Assembly (NCBI RefSeq): GCF_013407925.2 | Contig: NZ_CP060201.1 | Coordinates: 5,317,001 to 5,381,000, forward strand | DNA: 64,000 bases | Reading direction: 5' to 3' | From: Pseudomonas protegens | GTDB taxonomy: Bacteria > Pseudomonadota > Gammaproteobacteria > Pseudomonadales > Pseudomonadaceae | Part shown: positions 1-8,971 of the stretch, one piece after another | Layout of the letters: every line of letters starts with the position of its first letter | Numbering within the stretch: the stretch's first letter is position 1 | Notes under the pieces: generated by a model | Seen by the model: only the letters and a program-made list of their open reading frames with translations | The model's database searches: none | What the model was told of the DNA's origin: nothing | Position numbers and translations under genes: made by a program

Positions 1-58
1 GTTTCCCGGGGGCTGCTGTTGGATAATGCCGCCTCGCATTGAACCCTCGAGCCCTGTC

Positions 59-949
59 ATGTCCTGCGCGAGTTTTTCTGCTGCACAGCATCAAGCCAGC
101 ACCTTGTACCTGCCCCCCGGCTCCTGGCCGACGGTGCTGGATTGCCTGTGTGATCACTTCAAGGCCATCAGCCGCGAGCAATGGCTGGATCGGATCGCCC
201 GGGGGCGGGTGCTGGACGGGCAGGGCCAGCCCATCCGTGTGGATCTGGCCTATCGCGAAGGCCTGCGGATTCATTACTTTCGCGAGGTGCCGGACGAGAA
301 GGTGATCCCGGTCCAGGAAACCATCCTCTATGCCGACGAGCATCTGGTGGTGGCGGACAAACCGCATTTCCTCCCGGTCACACCGGCGGGCGAGTACGTT
401 GAGCAGACTTTGCTGCGTCGTCTGATCCGGCGCCTGGACAACCCGCACCTGGTGCCCTTGCACCGTATCGATCGGCACACCGCCGGGCTGGTGCTGTTTT
501 CCGCCGATCCCGGCAGTCGTTCGGCCTATCAGGCGCTGTTCCCCACCCGGCAGATCGAGAAACGCTACGAAGCCATCGCCGGGGCCTTGCCGCACCTGAG
601 CTTTCCCCTGGTGCACAAGAGCCGTCTGGTGGACGGCGAGCCCTTCTTCCGCATGCAGGAGGGCGCGGGCGCCAGCAACACCGAAACCGCCATTGAGGTC
701 AGGGAAAAGCATGGCGATCTATGGCGTTACGCGCTGTACCCGGTGACCGGCAAGAAGCATCAGTTGCGCGTGCACATGAGCGCACTGGGGGCGGCGATCT
801 GCAACGACCCCTTCTACCCCGAGGTGCTCAAGGATGCCGAGGACGATCATGCCCGGCCGCTCAAACTGTTGGCCCAGGGGCTGCGTTTCATCGATCCGTT
901 GACCGGGCAGGAGCGCGAGTTCGAAAGCCGCATCCGCCTGCAGTGGTGA
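59..949 (+). CDS. RluA-family RNA pseudouridine synthase
   Basis: Predicted to isomerise specific uridines to pseudouridine in rRNA or tRNA. The catalytic-Asp signature HRIDRHTAGL is present (Asp about residue 149 counted from an upstream ATG at 26), with a C-terminal RLHVH-like segment (KKHQLRVHMSALG) typical of the RluA/RsuA fold. The N-terminal part (TVLDCLCDHF...REQWLDRIARGRV) looks like a short S4-type RNA-binding region. Length, about 296 aa, suits the family. I chose the ATG at 59 (MSCASF) because the extra residues from the ATG at 26 look unconserved; neither start has a strong Shine-Dalgarno. The exact RNA target cannot be told from sequence. It ends at a bidirectional terminator shared with the convergent lipoprotein gene. 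Confidence 0.85.
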   Translation: MSCASFSAAQHQASTLYLPPGSWPTVLDCLCDHFKAISREQWLDRIARGRVLDGQGQPIRVDLAYREGLRIHYFREVPDEKVIPVQETILYADEHLVVADKPHFLPVTPAGEYVEQTLLRRLIRRLDNPHLVPLHRIDRHTAGLVLFSADPGSRSAYQALFPTRQIEKRYEAIAGALPHLSFPLVHKSRLVDGEPFFRMQEGAGASNTETAIEVREKHGDLWRYALYPVTGKKHQLRVHMSALGAAICNDPFYPEVLKDAEDDHARPLKLLAQGLRFIDPLTGQEREFESRIRLQW

Positions 950-970
950 AAACCGTTTCGCAGAAACAAT

Positions 971-993
971 AAAACCCGCACTTGGCGGGTTTT
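971..993. terminator. Bidirectional rho-independent terminator
   Basis: Perfect 9-bp inverted repeat AAAACCCGC / GCGGGTTTT with a 5-nt loop. The A/T ends give a U-run on either strand, so it can serve both the pseudouridine synthase gene and the convergent small lipoprotein gene. Confidence 0.85.
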
Positions 994-1021
994 ATTGCAT
1001 GCAGATCGGTAACCGTCGGGC

Positions 1022-1243
1022 TTACAGCTCCTTGACGGTGCGGACCTGATCCTTGTTGATACGGGTGCGCTTGCCGTCCAGCTGTTCGAACTCGTAGAAA
1101 CCCGAGTCCTTGTCGTATTTGGGGGTGTCGACGGCTTGGATTTCGCGACCGTCATTCAAGGTGATCACTGATGGCGACGCGCAACCGGCGAGCGTTGCCA
1201 GGCCCAGTGCGAGCATGAAAGTGGCGAGGGTCCGATGAGTCAT
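1022..1243 (-). CDS. YgdI/YgdR-type small lipoprotein (DUF903)
   Basis: 73-aa secreted lipoprotein. A hydrophobic signal segment (about residues 5-20) ends in the lipobox LAGC, so Cys21 should be lipidated. The mature part has the SH3-like DUF903 pattern (ITLNDGREIQAVDTP ... GFYEFEQLDGK...INKDQV). GGAG lies upstream of the ATG. The family is widespread in Gammaproteobacteria and envelope-associated, with no well-defined role. Monocistronic, convergent with the upstream-numbered gene. Confidence 0.85.
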   Translation of the reverse strand: MTHRTLATFMLALGLATLAGCASPSVITLNDGREIQAVDTPKYDKDSGFYEFEQLDGKRTRINKDQVRTVKEL

Positions 1244-1282
1244 TGTGTGTCTCCGAAATGAGTACTTTAAAGTGCTGGTCTT

Positions 1283-1301
1283 CAGACGTGTGGCACGTCT
1301 G
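1283..1301. other. Perfect 8-bp hairpin in the lipoprotein-moaB intergenic region
   Basis: CAGACGTG - TGG - CACGTCTG, a perfect stem with a 3-nt loop in the 277-bp divergent gap between the DUF903 gene and moaB. A near-palindrome, AGTACTTTAAAGTGCT (1261-1276, one mismatched pair), sits just before it. No T-run follows, so this is not an obvious terminator; one of the two could be an operator. I see nothing else in the gap. Confidence 0.35.
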
Positions 1302-1520
1302 CAAGTTCCTTGGCCAGGTGCATTCTGCCACGTTGCCAGACAGATCGTAGGCGTTCAGCGAGTTATCTTGATTGGTGTCAGGTGCGAGCGCCGGCAGGCG
1401 GATGCCCGGTCCTGTCGGCCTGCACAGGCCGGGCCCGGGCGATTGCCGGCCGCCAGAGGCAGCGGATCGGGGCGCTGTGATATAACACCGGGCTGTTTCT
1501 CTTACCTCAGGATCGAGCCT

Positions 1521-2060
1521 ATGAAAGCCAAGGCTGATTTACCCTTTGTTCCCCTGAATATTGCGGTGTTGACCGTCAGTGACACCCGCACCCTGGAAAC
1601 CGACACCTCGGGACAGGTCTTCGTCGAGCGTCTGGGCGCCGCGGGTCATCGTCTGGCCGCACGGGTGTTGCTCAAGGACGATCTGTACAAGATCCGCGCC
1701 CAGGTCGCCACCTGGATCGCCGACGAACAGGTGCAGGTGGTGCTGATCACCGGTGGCACCGGCTTTACCGGTCGCGACAGCACCCCGGAAGCGGTGGCCT
1801 GCCTGCTGGACAAGCAGGTCGACGGTTTCGGTGAACTGTTCCGGCAGATCTCGGTGGCCGACATCGGCACTTCCACCGTGCAGTCTCGCGCACTGGCCGG
1901 GCTGGCCAACGGCACCCTGGTGTGCTGCCTGCCGGGCTCCACCAATGCGGTGCGCACCGGTTGGGATGGAATCCTCGCCGAGCAGCTGGATTCACGTCAC
2001 CGGCCGTGCAATTTCGTTCCCCATCTGAAACAGGCAGCGGCTTGTGAATCCCGTGGGTAA
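1521..2060 (+). CDS. moaB: Molybdenum cofactor biosynthesis protein B
   Basis: 179-aa MogA/MoaB-family protein, associated with molybdopterin adenylylation before Mo insertion (cytosolic). The MPT-binding motif GGTGFTGRDSTPEAV and the later LPGSTNAVRTGWDGI are clear. The ATG at 1521 follows AGGAT and gives the usual family N-terminus (FVPLNIAVLTVSDTR). It overlaps the start of moeA by 17 bp, so the two are probably translationally coupled as a moaB-moeA operon. Whether it is catalytic, like MogA, or only MPT-binding, like E. coli MoaB, cannot be decided here. Confidence 0.93.
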   Translation: MKAKADLPFVPLNIAVLTVSDTRTLETDTSGQVFVERLGAAGHRLAARVLLKDDLYKIRAQVATWIADEQVQVVLITGGTGFTGRDSTPEAVACLLDKQVDGFGELFRQISVADIGTSTVQSRALAGLANGTLVCCLPGSTNAVRTGWDGILAEQLDSRHRPCNFVPHLKQAAACESRG

Positions 2061-3270
2061 GCCGGGCAAGCTCGGCGCCTTGATGCCGGTTGAGGAGGCG
2101 CTGGAACGTCTGCTGGCCATGGCCGCGGCGGCGCCGATTGTCGAGCGTGAGCAATTGCCCCTGGCGGCCACTCAGGGCCGGGTACTGGCCGAGGCGGTGC
2201 TCTCCAGCCTGGACCTGCCGCCCTGGCCCAACAGCGCCATGGATGGCTACGCCTTGCGCCTGGAGGACTGGAAGGGCGAGCCCTTGCCGGTCAGCCAGCG
2301 GATCTTCGCCGGACAGTCCCCCGAGCCGCTGCAACCGGGAACCTGTGCGCGGATTTTTACCGGCGCGCCAGTGCCGGCCGGCGCGGATTGCGTTGAGATG
2401 CAGGAAAACGCCCAGGTTCAGGACGATCAGCGGGTGCTGTTCAGCCAACCTTTGAAGATCGGCCAGAACATCCGTCCCCAGGGGCAGGAAACCACGGTGG
2501 GCGAGCAGGTGCTGGCGGTCGGGACACGCTTGGGGCCGATCGAGCAGGGGCTGGCGGCTTCCCTGGGATGCGCCGAACTGGCCGTGGTGCGGCGGGTTCG
2601 AGTGGCGGTGCTGTCCACCGGTGACGAGTTGGTGGAGCCGGGCCGGGCCCTGGGCCCCGGGCAGATCTACAACAGCAACCGGGTACTGCTGTGCAGCTGG
2701 TTGCAACGCCTGGGCTGCGAAGTGCTGGACGCGGGCATCCTGCCCGATGATCTGCCCGCGACCCGCCAGCGCCTGGCGGAGTTGGGCGAGGTCGATCTGA
2801 TCCTCTCCACCGGCGGGGTGTCGGTGGGGGAGGCGGACTTTCTCGGGATGGCCCTGCGGGAAGCCGGCGAACTGACGCTGTGGAAACTGGCGATCAAACC
2901 CGGCAAGCCCCTGACCGTCGGCCATTTTCGCGGTGTGCCGGTGATCGGCCTGCCGGGCAACCCGGCTTCCACCCTGGTGACCTTCGCCCTGCTGGCGCGG
3001 CCTTACCTGCTCCGGCGCCAGGGCGTGCAGCAGGTGCAGCCATTGCGTTTCCAGGTGCCTGCCGGTTTTGTCTGGCCCCAGCCGGGCAATCGCCGCGAGT
3101 ACCTGCGTGGCCGCCTGGAGAACGGGCGAGCGATCATCTATCGCAACCAGAGCTCGGGGGTGTTGCGCAGTGCGGCCTGGGCGGAAGGTCTGGTGGAAGT
3201 GCTGGAAGGCCGGACCCTGGAAGAGGGCGACTGGGTCAGCTTCATTCCCTTGAGCGAGGTGCTGGATTGA
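2044..3270 (+). CDS. moeA: Molybdopterin molybdenumtransferase MoeA
   Basis: 408-aa protein that inserts molybdate into adenylylated molybdopterin in the last step of Moco synthesis. Family features in order: N-terminal MPVEEALERLL, domain-II segment NSAMDGYAL, the MPT-binding STGDELVEPG, the STGGVSVGEADF loop, and the C-terminal LPGNPAS motif with a beta-barrel domain IV. It begins with GTG at 2044, overlapping moaB by 17 bp; an in-frame ATG at 2083 is an alternative start that still keeps the conserved N-terminus. Confidence 0.93.
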   Translation: MNPVGKPGKLGALMPVEEALERLLAMAAAAPIVEREQLPLAATQGRVLAEAVLSSLDLPPWPNSAMDGYALRLEDWKGEPLPVSQRIFAGQSPEPLQPGTCARIFTGAPVPAGADCVEMQENAQVQDDQRVLFSQPLKIGQNIRPQGQETTVGEQVLAVGTRLGPIEQGLAASLGCAELAVVRRVRVAVLSTGDELVEPGRALGPGQIYNSNRVLLCSWLQRLGCEVLDAGILPDDLPATRQRLAELGEVDLILSTGGVSVGEADFLGMALREAGELTLWKLAIKPGKPLTVGHFRGVPVIGLPGNPASTLVTFALLARPYLLRRQGVQQVQPLRFQVPAGFVWPQPGNRREYLRGRLENGRAIIYRNQSSGVLRSAAWAEGLVEVLEGRTLEEGDWVSFIPLSEVLD

Positions 3271-3279
3271 TCGCGCGCG

Positions 3280-3300
3280 GGCCCGGTTCGGTGCCGGGCC
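3280..3300. terminator. GC-rich hairpin between convergent genes
   Basis: GGCCCGG - 7-nt loop - CCGGGCC, a perfect 7-bp stem just after the moeA stop and before the convergent small membrane-protein gene. There is no clear T-run, so it may work with Rho or only protect 3' ends. Confidence 0.4.
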
Positions 3301-3313
3301 TGCGCCTCGCGGT

Positions 3314-3568
3314 TCAGCGCAGCAGGAGCAACAGCAGCAGGCCGAAACGACTGTGCAAACCCCAGCTCACCAGCCCCGCCAGTATTGAGGCCGCCAGCGT
3401 CAGCCAGCCCACGCCCTTGAGTATCGACAGCAGCCTGGAGTGAGGCGCGTGCACTTCGTAGGAGAGCGGCAGATCGAACTCCGGTGACGGGTGCCCCGTC
3501 AGCCAGGAGCTGTCCTTGATGTGGGTGAAGGGTGCATGCCCACGTGGATAAAACCCCTTGTCGTTCAT
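3314..3568 (-). CDS. Small single-span membrane protein of unknown function
   Basis: 84 aa. The N-terminal two-thirds is hydrophilic (HIKDSSWLTGHPSPEFDLP), followed by a hydrophobic stretch (about residues 52-69) and a Leu-rich C-terminus ending LLLLLLR. AAGGAAG precedes the ATG at good distance. I do not recognise the family. It stands alone, convergent with moeA; the 184 bp upstream to the mannose gene show no other gene. Confidence 0.6.
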   Translation of the reverse strand: MNDKGFYPRGHAPFTHIKDSSWLTGHPSPEFDLPLSYEVHAPHSRLLSILKGVGWLTLAASILAGLVSWGLHSRFGLLLLLLLR

Positions 3569-3752
3569 GACGATTCACTTCCTTGTATGAGGCGTCAGCG
3601 CCTAGCATGCACAGTCACTGATTGGCTCGACAGGGTCAATTCAGGCAATTCTCATTCTGCAGTCAGAAAATTTACTTTAGGTCCTGCACCTTTTTTCAGG
3701 GGCTCCGGGCTGCCTCTTCCTGTTGCGCCAGACTCATGGAATCGACGCTGTT

Positions 3753-5210
3753 TTAGCGAGTGTCGGGGGGGATCGGGGCCCGGCCATACAGGTCGTTGAA
3801 GCGCACGATGTCGTCTTCGCCCAGGTATTCGCCGCTCTGCACTTCAATCATGACCAGGTCGATGACCCCGGGATTGCATAACCGGTGTGGGCGCCCGGGT
3901 TTGATAAAGGTCGACTCATTGGTGTCGAGCAGGAGTTCGTCTTCTCCGTTGGTCACCCGGGCCATGCCGCTGACCACGATCCAGTGCTCGCTGCGGTGGT
4001 GATGCAGCTGCAGGGACAGCGAGGCGCCGGGCTTGACCTCGATGCGCTTGATCTTGAAGCGCGGCCCTTCCTCGAGCACGGTGTAGGCGCCCCAGGGACG
4101 GTTCACGGTGCGGTGCAGCCGGTAGGCATCGTGACCCTGGCGCTTGAGCTGCTGGGCGATCAGTTTGACGTCCTGGCTGCGCTTGCCATCGGCGATCAGC
4201 AGGGCGTCCGGGGTGTCGACGATGATCAGGTTGTCCAGGCCGATTGCAGCCACCAGACGCTGGCGCGAATCGATGTAGCAATTGCTGACCTCGTGCAGCA
4301 CGGTTTCGCCGGTGCACTGGTTGCCCTGTTCGTCCGCCGGGATCAGCTCGCGCACCGCCTGCCAGGAGCCGATGTCGCTCCAGCCCAGCTGGCAGGGCAC
4401 TACGGCGACTTTCTTCGAGCGTTCCATCACCGCGTAGTCGATGGAGATGTCCGGCGCTTGGGCGAAGCTGTCGCTCTCCAGCTCCACTTGCAACTCGTGC
4501 GGGCCTTCCTTGCGGTAGCTGCGCTCCAGGCAGTGCTCGACGGCGCTGAGCACCTGCGGCGCGAACTCTCGCAGTTCCTGAAGCATCACGTCGGCGCGCA
4601 TGCAGAACATTCCGCCATTCCACAGGTGCAGGCCGCCATCGACATAGCCCTGGGCGGTGGCGGCATCGGGTTTCTCGACAAAGCGCCTGACCTGGAAGCT
4701 GTGGTCGTTCAGGGCCTGACCTTTCTCGATATAGCCGAAGCCGGTTTCCGCGTGGCTGGGCATCAGGCCGAAGGTTACCAGCCAGCCTTGTGCGGCCAGT
4801 GGCCGGGCTTGGTCCACCGCCGCGGCGAACGCCGCGACATCCTTGATCAGGTGGTCGGCGGGCAGTACCAGCAGTTGTGCGTCAGCGCCGTAGCGCTGGC
4901 TGATGTGCAGCGCCGCAGCGGCGATGGCCGGCGCGGTGTTGCGACCCACGGGTTCGAGGATGAAGTCCAGCTCGACCCGGCTTTGGTTCAGTGGGCGGTA
5001 ATCGTCCAGGGTGCGGAAGAACACCTCGCGGTTGGTCACCGTCAGCAGCCGCTCCACGCCCTTGAGGGCCGTAGCGCGGGCGAAGGTCTTCTGCAGCAGG
5101 CTGTCGCCGTCGGGTAGGCGCATGAAGGGTTTGGGCACGGTCTCGCGGGATACCGGCCACAGGCGGGCGCCGGCGCCACCAGCAATGATGCAGGGAATGA
5201 GCGTGCTCAT
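3753..5210 (-). CDS. Bifunctional mannose-1-phosphate guanylyltransferase / mannose-6-phosphate isomerase (AlgA/ManC family)
   Basis: 485 aa, the length typical of the type II PMI/GMP family. It makes GDP-mannose for exopolysaccharide or LPS sugars. The N-terminal nucleotidyltransferase shows GGAGARLWPVSRE and PKPF, then FVEKP and WNGGMF. The C-terminal cupin carries the Zn-binding isomerase motif QLHHHRSEHWIVVSG. I chose the ATG at 5210 (MSTLIPCIIAGG) over the TTG 21 bp upstream. Paralogues in Pseudomonas serve alginate, Psl or A-band LPS; this copy has no polysaccharide genes beside it, so its pathway is unclear. Confidence 0.92.
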   Translation of the reverse strand: MSTLIPCIIAGGAGARLWPVSRETVPKPFMRLPDGDSLLQKTFARATALKGVERLLTVTNREVFFRTLDDYRPLNQSRVELDFILEPVGRNTAPAIAAAALHISQRYGADAQLLVLPADHLIKDVAAFAAAVDQARPLAAQGWLVTFGLMPSHAETGFGYIEKGQALNDHSFQVRRFVEKPDAATAQGYVDGGLHLWNGGMFCMRADVMLQELREFAPQVLSAVEHCLERSYRKEGPHELQVELESDSFAQAPDISIDYAVMERSKKVAVVPCQLGWSDIGSWQAVRELIPADEQGNQCTGETVLHEVSNCYIDSRQRLVAAIGLDNLIIVDTPDALLIADGKRSQDVKLIAQQLKRQGHDAYRLHRTVNRPWGAYTVLEEGPRFKIKRIEVKPGASLSLQLHHHRSEHWIVVSGMARVTNGEDELLLDTNESTFIKPGRPHRLCNPGVIDLVMIEVQSGEYLGEDDIVRFNDLYGRAPIPPDTR

Positions 5211-5546
5211 TAAGCAGGTCTCGCGGGACATGATCAGGGGCGCAATGGTGCATCACCGGCTGCGTGGATCAAAGCGGATTGATCAGTTTTCGCTGTGGCG
5301 CGGATCGAATTCGATATGGAGTGCGATTGTTCCAGGCTGTCGGTTGAGGCCGGTCAGCCATGGGTTTGCGCCAGGCCAGGGGAAGGCGGCTGGAGCCGGT
5401 CAAGGTGCGGCACCTGGCTTATCCTGATCAGGGGCGGGCAGCCCGGACAGATCTGTGGCCGGTAAAAATGATCCGATGGGACAGACTTTTTTCGCCTTGC
5501 CCGCGGTCAACATCCTTCAAGGATTCAATAACCGGAGTCATGGCTG
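5211..5546. other. 336-bp divergent intergenic region
   Basis: Lies between the mannose enzyme gene and the lipid-kinase gene. I see no convincing ORF or RNA gene. It must hold both promoters. A GGAG about 10 nt before the ATG at 5547 serves the kinase gene; a four-codon ORF beginning at 5540 overlaps that start and is probably meaningless. Confidence 0.5.
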
Positions 5547-6464
5547 ATGAGTGAGCGCAAGGCACTGTTGATACTGCACGGCAAACAGGCCCTCAACGAC
5601 GAGGTCCGCGCGGCGGTCGAGGCCAAGCGGGCCGAAGGCTGGGACTTGTCGGTGCGGCTGACCTGGGAGGCGGGGGATGCCCGGCGCCTGGTGGATGAAG
5701 GGCTGGCCGCCGGCCACACGCGGCTGATTGCCGGCGGCGGTGATGGCACTTTGCGCGACATCGCCGAGGCCCTGGCCAACGCCCCGAACCCGGCCAGCCT
5801 GGTGCTGCTGCCACTGGGCACGGCCAATGATTTTGCCCGGGCCGCCGGGGTGCCGCTGGAGCCGGCCGCCGCCCTGGAACTGCTGGAGGTTGCTCCCCGG
5901 GCCGTCGATCTGGGGGAGGTGGGCGGGCAGATTTTTCTCAATATGGCCACCGGCGGCTTCGGCAGTCAGGTGACCGCCAACACTTCGGAAGACCTGAAGA
6001 AAGTCCTCGGCGGTGCTGCTTATCTGTTTACCGGGCTGTCGCGTTTTGCCGAGCTGAGCGCGGCCTATGGCGAGTTGCAGGGGCCGGATTTCCACTGGCG
6101 CGGCGAACTCCTGGCCCTGGGCATCGGCAATGGCCGGCAGGCAGGAGGCGGGCATGAACTGTGTCCGGGCGCCCTGGCTGATGACGGTTTGCTGGATATC
6201 AGCATCCTGCCGGCCCCGCAGGAACTGGTGGGCACCTTGAAGAACCTGCTGGCCGGCGGCCTGGGGATCGACAACATGTTTGTTCGTGCGCGTCTGCCCT
6301 GGGTCGAGATCAAGGCTTCGCGGGGGCTGGACATCAACCTTGATGGCGAGCCGCTGCAGGGCGACACCTTGCGCTTCCACGCGCGTCCGGCGGCCTTGCA
6401 GGTGCACTTGCCGGTGGACTCGCCGTTGCTCGGCGGTCGGCCTGCGGTCAGTCGTCGAGGCTGA
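5547..6464 (+). CDS. YegS-type diacylglycerol/lipid kinase
   Basis: 305-aa ATP-dependent lipid kinase of the DAGK catalytic family. Signature GGGDGTLRDIAEAL at about residues 63-76 and PLGTANDFARAAG at about 90-102 form the nucleotide-binding site; INLDGEPL near the C-terminus is also typical. Cytosolic or membrane-peripheral; the lipid substrate is not settled for this subgroup. Its 3' end overlaps the convergent response-regulator gene by 17 bp. Confidence 0.88.
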   Translation: MSERKALLILHGKQALNDEVRAAVEAKRAEGWDLSVRLTWEAGDARRLVDEGLAAGHTRLIAGGGDGTLRDIAEALANAPNPASLVLLPLGTANDFARAAGVPLEPAAALELLEVAPRAVDLGEVGGQIFLNMATGGFGSQVTANTSEDLKKVLGGAAYLFTGLSRFAELSAAYGELQGPDFHWRGELLALGIGNGRQAGGGHELCPGALADDGLLDISILPAPQELVGTLKNLLAGGLGIDNMFVRARLPWVEIKASRGLDINLDGEPLQGDTLRFHARPAALQVHLPVDSPLLGGRPAVSRRG

Positions 6465-7107
6465 TGATGTGTTCGCGCACGGCGAACAGCACCAGGCCGG
6501 CGACATCGAAGATCTGCAGGCGTTTCATGATCTGCGAGCGGTGGGTTTCCACGGTCTTGATGCTCAGGCCCAGGCCCAGGGCGATCTCCCGGGTGGACTT
6601 GCCGCGCACGATCAGCCGCAGGATTTCCAGTTGGCGAGCGGTCAGGTTGTGGTTGTCCACCGGCTGCGGCGTGTGTTTCTGGGCCCGGGTCAGGGCCTGG
6701 GTGATCACTGTGTGGGCGATGGCCGGGCTCAGGTAGCGCTCGTTGTTGCGCAGGGCCTCCAGGGCATGTTCCAGCTCGGTGGCGGTGGTGTCCTTGAGCA
6801 GGTAGCCGTGGGCGCCGGACTCCAGGGCCTGCATGATCAGGGCCGGGTCGGTGTGCATCGACAGGATCAGGACCTTGCTTTGCGGGTGCAGCGCCTTGAG
6901 TCGGCGCAAGGCGTCGAGGCCGCCGATGCGCTTCATCGACAGGTCCAGCAGGATGATGTCCGGGCGCAGTTCCTCGACCATTTCCAGCAGGTGCGCACCG
7001 TCGTCGGCCTCGCCGATCACCGCGTATCCGGGAATGTCCATGACCAGGGCGCGCACGCCTGCCCTGATGAGCGAGTGGTCATCCACCAAGAGTAAATTAC
7101 AGGTCAA
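6448..7107 (-). CDS. NarL/FixJ-family response regulator
   Basis: 219 aa. The receiver domain (about 1-120) begins LLLVDDHSLIRAGV, with phospho-acceptor Asp in IILLDLSM and conserved Lys in YLLKD. The LuxR-type HTH (about 150-215) has LTARQLEILRLIVRGKSTREIA and SIKTVETHRSQIMKRL. The start appears to be TTG at 7107, sharing TTGA with the stop of the upstream kinase gene (4-bp overlap), which argues for translational coupling. Probably controls unknown targets; the neighbouring lipid kinase is convergent, so it is not in the same operon. Confidence 0.88.
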   Translation of the reverse strand: MTCNLLLVDDHSLIRAGVRALVMDIPGYAVIGEADDGAHLLEMVEELRPDIILLDLSMKRIGGLDALRRLKALHPQSKVLILSMHTDPALIMQALESGAHGYLLKDTTATELEHALEALRNNERYLSPAIAHTVITQALTRAQKHTPQPVDNHNLTARQLEILRLIVRGKSTREIALGLGLSIKTVETHRSQIMKRLQIFDVAGLVLFAVREHIISLDD

Positions 7108-7997
7108 TGGGAAACCTTATTCGTGCTGGCCCGCTCCAGAGTGCGGGGGGCCCAGGGAAAGAGTGCTTCGATCTGGGTGCCTTGGCCGGCTTCGCTGGTG
7201 ACTTTCAGCAGGCCGCCCAGCTGGTTGATTCGTTCTTGCATCCCGGCCATGCCGCGCTGACCCTGGGCCCCTGGATCGCTGGCCGGGGCGAACCCCTGAC
7301 CGTCGTCGCTGATGAATAGCGAGAGGCCTTCGGGCAAGCGTTGCAGGCGCACCAGCAGATTCTTGGCCCGGGCGTGACGCAGCATGTTGGTCACGGCTTC
7401 CTGGGTGATGCGAAACGCCGCCACCGCCATCTCCTCGGGAATTCCCGTCAGGTGCTGGCGGCATTCCAGGCTCCAGTGCACCGAGGTGTTTTCCAGGGTC
7501 TTGAGCAGGTGGGCGCGCAGGCTGGCTTCCAGGCCCAGGCTGGTCAGTTGCCGGGGGTTGAGAATGGCGGACACGTCGCGGACCTTGGCCAGGGTTTCTT
7601 CCAGGGTGGTGGCGAGCACGGCGCAGGGTGGCTGCAAATCTTCCGGCAGGCGGCGCTTGAGCCAGTCGGTCTGCAACTTGGCTGCGGTCAGCAGTTGGCC
7701 GATGTCGTCGTGCAGTTCCCGGCTCAGGCGGTGGCGCTCATTCTCCTTGACCTTGAGCAGGCGCTCGGCGAGCTCCTGAGGCTGGAACCGGATGGACTTT
7801 CGCGAATAGCCGTATTGCATCCAGATGCAGGCCAGCGCCGCGACATTGACCACCAGCAGGGTCATGGGCACGGGCCTGTCCAGGCTGTAGATCAGCACAT
7901 TGCCCAGGCTTGAGCAGGAGCACAGCAACAGGCTGAACCAGCGCAGGTGATCACGGGAGGGAGGCCAAGAGAAGAATGACTTGAGGCTGGCGTACAT
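7104..7997 (-). CDS. NarX/DegS-type sensor histidine kinase
   Basis: 297 aa from the ATG at 7997 (a TTG at 8054 would add 19 residues; neither has a clear SD). Two hydrophobic segments (about 20-38 and 44-60) with almost no periplasmic loop suggest a membrane-embedded or intracellular sensor. The HisKA_3 box is ERHRLSRELHDDIGQLL with the phospho-His near residue 96. The ATPase domain shows ITQEAVTNMLRHARA and DDGQGF and GQRGMAGMQERI. It is the cognate kinase of the NarL-type regulator downstream. The signal is unknown. Confidence 0.85.
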   Translation of the reverse strand: MYASLKSFFSWPPSRDHLRWFSLLLCSCSSLGNVLIYSLDRPVPMTLLVVNVAALACIWMQYGYSRKSIRFQPQELAERLLKVKENERHRLSRELHDDIGQLLTAAKLQTDWLKRRLPEDLQPPCAVLATTLEETLAKVRDVSAILNPRQLTSLGLEASLRAHLLKTLENTSVHWSLECRQHLTGIPEEMAVAAFRITQEAVTNMLRHARAKNLLVRLQRLPEGLSLFISDDGQGFAPASDPGAQGQRGMAGMQERINQLGGLLKVTSEAGQGTQIEALFPWAPRTLERASTNKVSH

Positions 7998-8533
7998 AGC
8001 GGATGGAGCCAATGAATGTTCGCTGCGAAGTGCCCGGTCAGGTATGGATGACAAGGCTTGTTTGAGAAACAGTATTATTTGAATTTCCGGCTTCGATCAA
8101 TGCAGTGTGTTGGTATTGCATAAGCCGCGTAGTGACGGTCGACATTGGAATCAAAGTGCCATTATCTGGGTCCGTTTATGCGCCGCATAATACCACCGAA
8201 CATACCGTTGGTCGCGTTTATACACGCAGGTATATATGTCTTGAAAGTCAGGAATAGCGGGCCCAGGCACGCTTGTGCCATTTGCTCGGCGGGCCTTTGA
8301 GAGTCAATCGCTAATAGAACTTGTCGTTGAATTTGCGTAGGCAAATATGGGCTGGAACAATAAGTCCGGACCCTGCACTAGTTGGTTTTTTTGGCAATGG
8401 TGCTGTCGTTCTTGAGTATGAAATATTCAATAACGACCCATTACTTGTCCTTGGGCCCTATGCTGTATCGATGTTCTGTGTTGGCGATCGTTGATAGCGG
8501 CTTTATCGGCCATCGGTCGGTGCAAGTGCGATT
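7998..8533. other. AT-rich intergenic region, no gene found
   Basis: About 530 bp with clearly lower GC than its surroundings. A 60-codon minus-strand ORF at 8162-8344 has no recognisable domain and weak support. A perfect 6-bp hairpin, ATTTGC-GTAG-GCAAAT, is at 8331-8346. Kinase and Hpt-like promoters must be here, but I cannot place them firmly. Confidence 0.4.
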
Positions 8534-8971
8534 TCAATGGCTGCAGGACGGGTAGGTGCAGGTGCAGTTCTGTGTCACTTGTTGGGTCAGTTCGCCAATC
8601 AGCATGAGCTGTTCGCTGTCATCCAGATTGAGTTGGCCATTGTGCGGATCGATCAGCTCCAGTTGCCAGGCCATCAAGGTCAGGCAGCTCCTCAAGGCAT
8701 CGAGGATCGGGTCGTTGAGGTCCACTGGGTGCGCGGTGCGTTTGAGCACGCCGTGGATATGCAAGGCGAATTCAGCCAGTGGGCTGATGGCGTGGCGCGC
8801 TGCGACCTGGGCCAGGGACTGCAGGCTGGCGAGCAGGCAGTTGATCGCCTCTTCGTCGTTTCTGATCAGGTGCAGATGGCTCAGGCAATCTTCCGATTTG
8901 GCCAGCAGGGCCTGGGCTTCGAGCAGGAACTCAGGCAGGGGGGGGGCGCATTCGTGGCTGTCCTTTAGCAT
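8534..8971 (-). CDS. Degenerate Hpt/CheA-P1-like small protein
   Basis: 145 aa, all-helical by eye, no membrane segment. Residues about 20-85 resemble an Hpt domain: the helix LASLQSLAQVAARHA followed by ISPLAEFALHIHGVL aligns with the AHTLKGSAG...LAELAHxLE core, but the phospho-acceptor His and the following Lys-Gly are replaced (Gln, Ala, Gln by my alignment). It ends in a Cys-containing tail (NCTCTYPSCSH). Start chosen at 8971 because GGAG sits 6 nt before that ATG; another ATG lies at 8983. It is divergent from cheV, which suggests a signalling-related role, but this is inference. Confidence 0.55.
   Translation of the reverse strand: MLKDSHECAPPLPEFLLEAQALLAKSEDCLSHLHLIRNDEEAINCLLASLQSLAQVAARHAISPLAEFALHIHGVLKRTAHPVDLNDPILDALRSCLTLMAWQLELIDPHNGQLNLDDSEQLMLIGELTQQVTQNCTCTYPSCSH

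Noticed and set aside
1245..1520. In-frame upstream extension of moaB giving a 271-residue protein.
   Set aside because: The added 92 residues are unlike the family; the ATG at 1521 with AGGAT gives the conserved start.
8162..8344. A 60-codon minus-strand ORF in the AT-rich gap.
   Set aside because: No recognisable motif and no supporting ribosome site; composition looks non-coding.
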